A DNA stretch of 64,000 nucleotides from CAZDET01 sp964504335 (lineage in GTDB: Bacteria > Bacteroidota > Bacteroidia > Chitinophagales > Saprospiraceae), in NCBI GenBank assembly GCA_964504335.1, contig CAZDET010000024.1, forward strand, positions 3,468-67,467, read 5' to 3'. This document shows, one piece after another, positions 42,836 through 51,169 of this stretch. The notes beneath the pieces were generated by a model. The model worked only from the letters and a program-made list of their open reading frames with translations, was not told where the DNA came from and did no database searches. The stretch's first letter is position 1, and the number at the start of each line of letters is the position of its first letter. The translations under genes were made by a program, and so were the position numbers.

Positions 42836-45076
42836 ATGATTCGACATATCTTCCTATTTAGCCTTCTGGCCCTCTTTTTGGGGGTATTTGATGCCGCTGC
42901 TCAAATCCGGTTGCAGGGTAGGGTGCTTTCAAAAGCTGGGGAAGAACCGTTGGTCGGAGCATCTGTCCTGGTAGAAGGCACCGCTCGGGGTGCCGTCACT
43001 AATGAAGAGGGCCGTTTTGAACTAACGGTTGATACCGCTACTTACCTTCAGGTTTCCTACGTTGGTTTTTTGCCGCAGCGGGTTAGAGGGGTGCCCGATT
43101 CGGTAGCGCGCATTATCCTGACTCCCGACCCCGGAGCGCTTTCGGAGGTGCTTGTTCTTACGCCGTCTGAACGGAGCTTCAGCGGGCTGCAATATGCCGC
43201 GCCTTACTTACGGCTCAGCGGGACCAATTTGGAGACTGATGATGGATTTCAGCTAACCACCCAACTGGATGGACTGGCGGGGGTGCAAGTGCAAAACGGA
43301 GCATTGAATACCAATCGCCTCAGTATTCGGGGCATTGGAGCGCGGACTCCCTTTTCTACTAATCAGGTGCGTTTGTTTTGGAATGACATTCCCGTCACCA
43401 ACGGTGCCGGGGAAAGTGCCCTGGAAGATCTGCCGGCGGGAGCCGTTGAGATGGTTACGGTGTTCCGAGGGCCGGCACCGCCGGTTTTGGGAGCCAATCT
43501 CGGGGGAGCGATCCAACTGACGAGTCCGGCACCAGCTCAGGGTGGTTGGAATATCGGAACCACGGTGGGCGAATTCGGCCGTCGCCACCATCAGCTGCGG
43601 CTCGATCTGGCCCCGTCCGATAGCTGGCGCAGCACCCTGCATGTAAGTGCCCTCTACAGCGACGGCTACCGCAATAACAATGACTTCCGCCGATTGGCCG
43701 CCACGCTCTTCGGCGCGATCGGCAAGACCTCCAGCTGGTCGTATCTGGTGCACGCCCGGCACATTAAGGCTGAGATTCCCTCCTCCCTCAACGCGACGGA
43801 CTTCGTCGAACGCCCCGAACGCGCCGCCTTTACCTGGGAAGCCGTGAATGCCCGCGAAGATCAGACCAATCTGCTCGGGGGCATTACTCACCATTTTTTG
43901 CCCCTCGGCAGCGATTGGCAAGCCACCACCACGCTTTTCGCAGGGTTGTTTGCCAACGACGAGGTGCGCCCGTTCAATGTCTTACAGGAAGACAGCCCGT
44001 TTGCCGGGTTGCGCACATCCTGGACGTTCGACCCCGCCGGCCCCCTGCTGCTCCGCGTCGGCGGCGAAGTATTCGGCGAGCGCTACGAGCAAGCGACTTT
44101 TGAAACCCTGGAAACCGGTGAGAGCGGCAACCTTTTGGCTGCCCAGGGGCAGCGACGCTGGTATACCGTCGCTTTTTTGGAAGGGCACTACTCCATCCGG
44201 CCTTCCCTGCGAGTGGAGGCTGGCCTTACGCACCGGCGAGCAGGCTACCGATTACTGTCGGTAGCAGAAGAGGCGACGACTAATCTCGATGCCAGCCTTT
44301 TACCGAACCTTCGGCTGAGCTACGATTGGGAAGCACCGAGGCTCAACTTATTTGCACTGGTCAGCCGGGGAATTACCAATCCGGATCCCGGGGAAGTCCT
44401 GGCGCTTACCGGTGCGCAACGGCCCGATCTTGCCCCTCCAACGGGATGGAACTACGAGGCCGGACTGCGCAGTTTGCCGGGAAGGGGGCGTATCGGCTTC
44501 GAGCTAACCGCCTTTCGAATCGATCTGGAAAACGAATTGGTGGCTCGCCAGACTGCCGACCAACAAACTTTTTTCATCAACGGCGGGGAAAGCCGCTACC
44601 GGGGCATCGAAGGGCTGCTGGATCTCGACCTGTCCGGCAGGGGGTTGGAGCTGCGGTATCTAACGAGCCTATCCCTTGGCGATTATATCTACCGGTCATT
44701 CATGGATAATGGCACCGACTTTAGCGGCAATCACATTCCGGGCATTCCACGCACCCGCTGGCTCCATCGCCTGAGAGTGGGTATTCCGATTCTCGAACTC
44801 GCCACCACCCTAACCTATACCGACCCCATTCCCGTAAACGATGCTAATACCACGAGCAGCCCCGCCTACTGGCGGCTGGACCTACGTTTGAATAGCGAGT
44901 TTACTCTATGGGATGACCTCGGAGTCCGCGCATTTGCCGGAGTAGAAAACCTGACCGACGTCCATTACGCCAGTCAGGTTCAGATTAATGCTTCGGGTTT
45001 CGGCGGCAACGCTCCCCGGCATTTTTATCCGGGCTTACCGCGTTACTTCTACCTCGGAGTTAGTTTTGGCGGATGA
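42836..45076 (+). CDS. TonB-dependent outer-membrane receptor
   Basis: A 746-residue receptor with signal peptide (MIRHIFLFSLLALFLGVFDAAAQ) and carboxypeptidase-D-like domain (LQGRVLSKAGEEPLVGASVLVEG, LQVSYVGFLPQ). The plug contains LDGLAGVQVQNGALNTNRLSIRGIGARTPFSTNQVRLFWNDIPVTNGAGESALEDLPAGAVEMVTVFRGPAPPVLGANLGGAIQL, followed by a 22-strand barrel with the C-terminal HFYPGLPRYFYLGVSF. It looks like an iron-complex or siderophore-type receptor, but no ferric-chelate genes adjoin it, so the substrate is unassigned. It converges with the amylase gene. Confidence 0.9.
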   Translation: MIRHIFLFSLLALFLGVFDAAAQIRLQGRVLSKAGEEPLVGASVLVEGTARGAVTNEEGRFELTVDTATYLQVSYVGFLPQRVRGVPDSVARIILTPDPGALSEVLVLTPSERSFSGLQYAAPYLRLSGTNLETDDGFQLTTQLDGLAGVQVQNGALNTNRLSIRGIGARTPFSTNQVRLFWNDIPVTNGAGESALEDLPAGAVEMVTVFRGPAPPVLGANLGGAIQLTSPAPAQGGWNIGTTVGEFGRRHHQLRLDLAPSDSWRSTLHVSALYSDGYRNNNDFRRLAATLFGAIGKTSSWSYLVHARHIKAEIPSSLNATDFVERPERAAFTWEAVNAREDQTNLLGGITHHFLPLGSDWQATTTLFAGLFANDEVRPFNVLQEDSPFAGLRTSWTFDPAGPLLLRVGGEVFGERYEQATFETLETGESGNLLAAQGQRRWYTVAFLEGHYSIRPSLRVEAGLTHRRAGYRLLSVAEEATTNLDASLLPNLRLSYDWEAPRLNLFALVSRGITNPDPGEVLALTGAQRPDLAPPTGWNYEAGLRSLPGRGRIGFELTAFRIDLENELVARQTADQQTFFINGGESRYRGIEGLLDLDLSGRGLELRYLTSLSLGDYIYRSFMDNGTDFSGNHIPGIPRTRWLHRLRVGIPILELATTLTYTDPIPVNDANTTSSPAYWRLDLRLNSEFTLWDDLGVRAFAGVENLTDVHYASQVQINASGFGGNAPRHFYPGLPRYFYLGVSFGG

Positions 45077-45104
45077 AGCCTGAAATTTTTGGTTCACGTT
45101 TCAT

Positions 45105-48100
45105 CTACTGGACGATGAACCGTTTGGTATACATCTTGCCTTCGTGTATGAGCTGTACAGTATACAACCCGGCGCTGAATGCGGAGTGATTTAGCGGAAT
45201 CGATTGCACAGTATCCTCTACATTATCCAGTTGTTGGTACCAAACGATTTGACCCAGGTAATTCCGAAAGACAACTTCGATATCCTGGCGATGGAAGGCC
45301 GAGAGATCGAGGGTAACCATTTCGGTAGCCGGATTCGGATAGAGATGAAACTGCCTGAGCGGGTTGTTCGCATTCGAATCGGTGGCAATTGAACTGGTCG
45401 GTGCGTGTAGATCGTCTTCTTCGTCATCATCATCTTCCTCCTCGTGCGGAGGCACGAGGGTTGCGATTGCCTCTGCACTATTTCCGGCGGCATCCGTAGC
45501 CGTACATACTAGAGTAAGCGCTGGGCCTTCGACCTTCTTCAGACTGCCATCGCGATTGAATTTGAATTCCAGTTCTTTTTCATCTTCTTCCAACTCGACC
45601 TTGAAGCCGTCTGCTTCTGCGTCGGTGAGGGGAATTCCTCCGGCGGCCAGTATTTCAGCCCAGAAAGCTTGTGGGTCGGGGGCCTCTACCTTAACGGAGT
45701 TTTTCGGCACATTGATTTCAAGTTTCTTACGGTTCTTCCGTTTGAATCGAACCTTTGGGTTCGTCAGGCTCAGTATGGCAAGTACGGAAGCAATGCTTGG
45801 AGCAGGATCACAACCGTCGGTGGCGCTACAAAGAGCCTTAAACTTACCCTCCAATTCGTCATCGTCCTCCTCACCGGACAGGCGCTGCCATTCAGCGGTG
45901 ACGGAGGGGGCTTCCCGATCTACTACCGTTACAGTTATGGTACACGTGCTGGTATTGCCGGCCGCATCGGTCGCCGTTGCAATTACCTGGGTGGTGCCAA
46001 TGGGGAAGAAGCTGCCGGGCTCCTGGCTGTAGCTGATGGTGGCACCGCAATCATCGGTAGCGGTAGCGGCAAACTCGACGCTTGCGCCGCATTGCCCATC
46101 CGTATTATCCACCACAATATCACCCGGACAAGTGATGGTCGGTGGACCGAGGTCCACTTCGCTGATCACCACATCGATAGATGAAGTGCAGCCCGCGGCG
46201 TTTTCAGCGGCTATGGTGTAGCTGCCGCCGGCTAAGCCGCTAAGGGAGAAGGTATTGGAAGAGAGGGTGACGGGCTGTCCATCATTTACGGTGTAGGTAA
46301 TTGGCAATGCCTCCGTATCGACTGCGACGGTGAAGGCCCCTTCGTTCGCTCCGGGGCAGGTGGACTGGCTTTCTAACAGGCTCAGGTTGCAAGTCAGACG
46401 GCACACCTCAAATTGATCGATGTACATATTGGCCGGGGCGTTGAAGCCGGCGTCAAAATTGAAGAAGCGAATTTGGGTAGGTACTTGTCCGTTGGCGTAG
46501 GTCTTGAAGCGACCGGCGAAGGTTTGAGTAAATCCGCTTTCCAATTGCACCACCGACATTTCGTAGGTATCATTTGCCCCGACGGTAATTTGGAAGATCA
46601 GCCCTTCGTCGGTAAAGGGCAGGCCGGTCGGTTGAGCACCGTTCGCATCGTTCACGCGGTACGTGGCTTCGCCACCGATGAAGAAGGCCTCCAGGAGGTT
46701 CTGGCCACTTGCGTTCTGGAGGCCGAATCCTACCGTGCCGCCTATGTCGATAAATCCGTTGTCGAAGCCAAAAGATAGTTGCGTATTTGGCGTAAGTGGC
46801 AGTGCGAATGGTCGGGTGGCCTCGGACAGATCCCCTGAATTAGCGTACAACCCGAGCGCGGTTCCATTTACATCGATGTCGCCGTCGCCGTTGGCGTCGC
46901 CGTTTCCATTATTCGTAGAGGTGAAGCGGAAATGGCCGCCGGTAGAGGGGTTGTTGTTATTGGTGGCCAGTACCCAGGGAGCGAAGCCGCTACCGCCGTT
47001 GTCGCCATTTTGCCAACCATCGAAGTAGACTTCGTTGGAGGAATTATCGCTTTGGCAATCGGAAGCGGCAAAGCAGGCCGTTGGAGCGGTGAACAGGGCA
47101 TTGGCGGAGAGCTGACAGGTAGGTTCATTCGTAAAGTTTACGGCAACATCGACGGCACCACCGTCGGAGTTCAAGCCGCCAAGTAAGACGGTCTGCGGGC
47201 TGCCGGTAATGGCAAACAGCTGGCCGTTAACATTCAGGAACCCTTCGGCCGGCGGATTCTGGTAGGTAATGATCAATTCCTGGCTGAAGGTATTGGTGAG
47301 CGGGAGGCAGGCCTTTTGAGTGCCTGCCTGTACGTCCAGAATAGCACAGGGCGGACAAGCCTCCGGAGCGGTGAATAGGTTATTCTGCGAAATGCTACAC
47401 TGCGGGTCTTCAGAAAACGAAGCGGTTACATTTACCGGCTGTCCATCCGAATCCAACCCAACTAAAGTGATGATCTGCGGGCTGCCCGTAATGGGGAAGG
47501 ACTGGCCATTGACCACCAAGTCGCCGCTGGCAGGCGGATTGAGGTAGGTAACGCGGATGTCTTGGGTATACGCATTGGTTGCCGACACACAGGCAGATTG
47601 ACTCAATGCAGTCAGGTCCAATATATCACAGGGCGGGCAGGCCTCCGGGGCATTAAATAGGGCCGGCTGCGAAAGGAGGCATTCAGGATCGGCAGAAAAA
47701 GAGACGGTCACATCGACCGGCTGGCCATCGGAATCGAGCTCGGTTAATTCAACTGTCTGTGGGCTACCGGTGATCTCGAAGAATTGCCCATTCACCACCA
47801 ATTGCCCAATTTCGGGCGCATTTTCGTAGGTGACAATTACCTCTTGGCTGTACTCATTGGTGGCTGTCAGGCAGGCGGTTTGAGCACCAGCGCTGAGGCC
47901 GGTAATGGTGCAAGGCGGTGGTGGCGCGCAAATCTCCAGGTCGCTGAAGTAGGCATTGAACTGACCACCCGATCCAGCATTGGCGTTAAAGAGGCGTACT
48001 TGCGTGATATCTCCGGCGGCTGCCAGGGTCCCGCTGATCATAAAGATGGTACCACCGTCCAGCCGGAGGATGCTGGCCTCGTAGGTATCGGCGCTTGTCA

Positions 48101-50978
48101 GTTTGATGGTAAAGCGCAGGCCCTGATCGGTATAAAACAGTCCGGGTATTTCCTGGGCATTTCCGCCACTTCCGGCATCGGTGTATTGGTAGGTAGATGC
48201 GCCGCCAGTGAAAAAGAATTGGAAACGGTTCTCGCCATTGGCGTTTTGCAGCCCGAAACCGATTGTACCACCCAGATCGATGAAGCCGTTGTCCATGCCC
48301 AGCGAGAAGGTACCGCCCACCTGCAACGCTTCTGTAAAGGGGCGCACGGCATTGGACACATCCCCGCTATTGGCGTACAGCCCCCAGGCCCGGCCGGCAT
48401 TGTCGATATCCCCGTCGCCGTTGGTGTCGCCGTTTCCATTATCCGTGGAGGTAAATACGAATCGGCCGCCGGTAGAAGGGTTATTAAACTGGGAAGTCAG
48501 GACCCAGTTACCAAACCCACTGCCGTCGTTGTCGGAGTTATCCCAGCCGTCGTTGTAGGTGGGATCGCTGGGAATGCTTTGTTGGCAATTCAAAGGGTCG
48601 GAACAAGACAGCGGTGCGTTGAAAACGGCCGGCTTGGAAAAGCTGCAGTCTGCGTTGAAGGAAGCCATGACCCCCACCGGAGCGCCGTCGGAAATCAGCC
48701 CCTCCAGCAGGACTGTTTGGGGGCTGCCGGTGATGGGGAAGCTCATGCCATTGATGTGCAGGCTGCCGTCAGCCGGTGCGGAGAGATAGGTGACGGTGAC
48801 CTCTTGCGCGTACGTATTGGTTTCGAAGTCGCAGGGGAATTGTTGCCCCGCCACGATATCGAGAATGGAACAGGCATCGGAGTTGAATCCGGTGATCAGC
48901 GAAATGCCGGCACAGGTAAAGGTCCCACCTGCGGTCGTTGCCACCAGGATGGAGGGGTTATTGCCGTTGCGATTGGGAGAGTCGGGCCGGTCGGGCGAGA
49001 AGTTGAACTCCTGGCCGCCGGGAGCGTAGGTCAGGCTGCCCACTTCCACTTCTTGGCCCAGGCTGGCATCGAATGCAAACAATCGGAGGGTTTCCCCGGC
49101 ATTCATGCCGTTTTCGGAGGGCGCACCGAGTACTTCGATGATCATGTCGTGGGCACCATCCCACTGGAATCGCTGGCCGATACGGCCGATGCCTACGACC
49201 TGGCCGGCCGTATTTTTCACGGCCACTTCGTCGCCGGGTGCGATCGGTGCGCCATTTACGATGAAGTTATTGGCGTCGGCTACGCGCAGGGCCACAAAGT
49301 GCGGGCAGCCGCCCGGCGTGGCATCCATCTGGAAGAAGCTGCCCTGGGCATCCGGTGGCTGGGGGTAGAGCCCGGTCGGGGCATACCAGGTGTAGTCGCG
49401 CGGAGCGGCCTTGATTAGGGCGCGGGAATCACCAAAGGCTTCCGTCGTTTCGAAGAGGAAGCCGTCGGAATAGTCCTTCAGATATTTGTTGGAAAAGGGC
49501 GTATTGACAAAAACGGCGTTGGTTTTGTTCGGGTGGTCGTTCAATCCGAGCACCATGCCGTCGCTGACGCCTCCGGTGGTGCCGTCGCGGCGCATGGCAA
49601 ACATGTTGCCGCCATTGTTGTCGAAATCGTAGGGGAAATCCTGTGGCCAAAAGCCACTCATGTTTTGGATATGGTCAGACGCACCGGTAGCCGTAGCCTT
49701 TCTCAGCGCCATTTGCCAGGTGATGTCATCGCTCAGGTCGAACCAGTAAAAGTCTTTCCAGAACACGATGGGGCGGCCTTCGCCGGCCATTAATACGGGG
49801 TAGCCCATGTCTTCCTTGTCCTGAAAGATAGGATTGTGATCGTCGAGGGTCTCGAGGCGCAGGCAGCCATTACCGAAGGGGATCTGGCAGCCTTCGGAAT
49901 CCTCCACCAGCCCGGTGCGATCAGTGTCGTGGGTATCGAGCCAAGTGACCACATCGTCGCCACTCAGCGCGCTGCCCCACACGAGTCCGGCTCCGCCCAG
50001 CGACTGGAAGAGATCCTGATTACCCGCGCCGTCGTTGAGGATCGCCTGTAAGGAACCGCGCAGCGGAAAGTCGAACATCGACAGATCGGGCTTTTGATCC
50101 CCTCCGGTGTTGGAGGAATTTTCCACGGAGGCGTGATAAAATTCAATGGCTCCGGCATTGAAGTCGAAAAATTCGCCGAGCGCAAAGGGCTGTTCGCCCG
50201 GCCTCATTTCGAGGATGAACTTGGCGAGGTAGTCCGGCTCGATGTGTTTGACGGCGTCGAGGCGCAGGTCGTCAAAACCGACGGAGTCGAGGAAGCGCGC
50301 CCACTCGATGAGGTCGACGCCCATTTCTCCGATACTATTCGGGGCTCCAAAGTACCATTCGCCCATGGTGCCGTCGGGGTTTTCGGGCGGGTCGGTGGTT
50401 GGGTTGTTAAAGTAACACACGTCCTCGAAGAAAATCGGATCGCGGAATGGCGGGTTCTCGTCACTGTGGAAGTTGTTGGGGTGGAAATCCTCCGGCCCGC
50501 TCGGCAGGCGGCCGCTCGGAGGGTTGAAGACGAGGAAGCGGGTATCGGGTCCAGCTTCTTCCTGAGCCTGTGCGTCGCCTCCGGCGCGGTGGTTGAGCAC
50601 TACGTCGGCCATGACGCGCACGCCGTTGGCGTGCAGGGCGGCAATCATGTTCTCCAGCTCCGTCCGGTTGCCGTGCCGGGTGCGCACGGTGCCCTTACTA
50701 TCAAATTCGCCGAGGTCGAAATAGTCGTAGGGGCCATAGCCCATGTCGAAGCGGCCGGCGAAGCTCTTGGTCATAGGTGGGGTCCAAACGGTGGCGAAGC
50801 CGGCTGCGCCGATTTCGGGAGCGACAAACTCCAGGGTATCCCACCAGATGCCGCCATCGACCTGGTCGGTAATGTCGCCGGGATGGGAGTTCCAGTAAAA
50901 TCCCTGCAGAATAACGTCCTGGGCGTGAGACGATGGAGTAAAAGCGCACAGCAAGCACATTCCGAGGATGGTGCGCAT
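45105..50978 (-). CDS. Giant T9SS-exported alpha-amylase (GH13) with repeated accessory domains
   Basis: 1957 residues from the ATG at 50978 (signal MRTILGMCLLCAFTPSSHAQ). An in-frame ATG at 51035 would add 19 residues. The GH13 barrel has VMADVVLNHRAGG, the nucleophile Asp in DDLRLDAVKHIE, the acid Glu in FALGEFFDF and the third Asp in WLDTHDTDRT. After it come four related modules of about 90 residues (each with YxQEVxVTY, VNGQxFxITGSPQT and SDGxPV), two lectin-like domains (GGRFVFTSTDNGNGDTNGDGDID), a HYR-like domain (ITCPGDIVVDNTDGQCGASVEF), an acidic EEDDDDEEDD stretch and a type A sorting domain (LYPNPATEMVTLDL to KRFIVQ). It likely degrades extracellular starch or glycogen. Confidence 0.9.
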   Translation of the reverse strand: MRTILGMCLLCAFTPSSHAQDVILQGFYWNSHPGDITDQVDGGIWWDTLEFVAPEIGAAGFATVWTPPMTKSFAGRFDMGYGPYDYFDLGEFDSKGTVRTRHGNRTELENMIAALHANGVRVMADVVLNHRAGGDAQAQEEAGPDTRFLVFNPPSGRLPSGPEDFHPNNFHSDENPPFRDPIFFEDVCYFNNPTTDPPENPDGTMGEWYFGAPNSIGEMGVDLIEWARFLDSVGFDDLRLDAVKHIEPDYLAKFILEMRPGEQPFALGEFFDFNAGAIEFYHASVENSSNTGGDQKPDLSMFDFPLRGSLQAILNDGAGNQDLFQSLGGAGLVWGSALSGDDVVTWLDTHDTDRTGLVEDSEGCQIPFGNGCLRLETLDDHNPIFQDKEDMGYPVLMAGEGRPIVFWKDFYWFDLSDDITWQMALRKATATGASDHIQNMSGFWPQDFPYDFDNNGGNMFAMRRDGTTGGVSDGMVLGLNDHPNKTNAVFVNTPFSNKYLKDYSDGFLFETTEAFGDSRALIKAAPRDYTWYAPTGLYPQPPDAQGSFFQMDATPGGCPHFVALRVADANNFIVNGAPIAPGDEVAVKNTAGQVVGIGRIGQRFQWDGAHDMIIEVLGAPSENGMNAGETLRLFAFDASLGQEVEVGSLTYAPGGQEFNFSPDRPDSPNRNGNNPSILVATTAGGTFTCAGISLITGFNSDACSILDIVAGQQFPCDFETNTYAQEVTVTYLSAPADGSLHINGMSFPITGSPQTVLLEGLISDGAPVGVMASFNADCSFSKPAVFNAPLSCSDPLNCQQSIPSDPTYNDGWDNSDNDGSGFGNWVLTSQFNNPSTGGRFVFTSTDNGNGDTNGDGDIDNAGRAWGLYANSGDVSNAVRPFTEALQVGGTFSLGMDNGFIDLGGTIGFGLQNANGENRFQFFFTGGASTYQYTDAGSGGNAQEIPGLFYTDQGLRFTIKLTSADTYEASILRLDGGTIFMISGTLAAAGDITQVRLFNANAGSGGQFNAYFSDLEICAPPPPCTITGLSAGAQTACLTATNEYSQEVIVTYENAPEIGQLVVNGQFFEITGSPQTVELTELDSDGQPVDVTVSFSADPECLLSQPALFNAPEACPPCDILDLTALSQSACVSATNAYTQDIRVTYLNPPASGDLVVNGQSFPITGSPQIITLVGLDSDGQPVNVTASFSEDPQCSISQNNLFTAPEACPPCAILDVQAGTQKACLPLTNTFSQELIITYQNPPAEGFLNVNGQLFAITGSPQTVLLGGLNSDGGAVDVAVNFTNEPTCQLSANALFTAPTACFAASDCQSDNSSNEVYFDGWQNGDNGGSGFAPWVLATNNNNPSTGGHFRFTSTNNGNGDANGDGDIDVNGTALGLYANSGDLSEATRPFALPLTPNTQLSFGFDNGFIDIGGTVGFGLQNASGQNLLEAFFIGGEATYRVNDANGAQPTGLPFTDEGLIFQITVGANDTYEMSVVQLESGFTQTFAGRFKTYANGQVPTQIRFFNFDAGFNAPANMYIDQFEVCRLTCNLSLLESQSTCPGANEGAFTVAVDTEALPITYTVNDGQPVTLSSNTFSLSGLAGGSYTIAAENAAGCTSSIDVVISEVDLGPPTITCPGDIVVDNTDGQCGASVEFAATATDDCGATISYSQEPGSFFPIGTTQVIATATDAAGNTSTCTITVTVVDREAPSVTAEWQRLSGEEDDDELEGKFKALCSATDGCDPAPSIASVLAILSLTNPKVRFKRKNRKKLEINVPKNSVKVEAPDPQAFWAEILAAGGIPLTDAEADGFKVELEEDEKELEFKFNRDGSLKKVEGPALTLVCTATDAAGNSAEAIATLVPPHEEEDDDDEEDDLHAPTSSIATDSNANNPLRQFHLYPNPATEMVTLDLSAFHRQDIEVVFRNYLGQIVWYQQLDNVEDTVQSIPLNHSAFSAGLYTVQLIHEGKMYTKRFIVQ

Positions 50979-51169
50979 TGCTGCTTCGCGCAGGCCACCT
51001 GGCAACACCGGTGGCCAAACGTAGAGGTTTTTCATAGATAGATAGATGTAGTTAATGTCAGGAAATACGGGATTGGAGCAAATAATTAGTATGCATTAGC
51101 CTTCATGACGAAACTACCTTTTGTATAGAAGTTTTCCAAATGAATAAGGAGAGATATGTGAAGGGGTTG

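Noticed and set aside
45364..45480. Ser-rich low-complexity frame near the amylase end
   Set aside because: It is the complement of the acidic Asp/Glu stretch of the real protein.
47784..49418. A 544-residue plus-strand frame inside the alpha-amylase gene
   Set aside because: Shadow frame. The amylase repeats on the minus strand are clearly coding and the plus-strand product has no recognisable domain.
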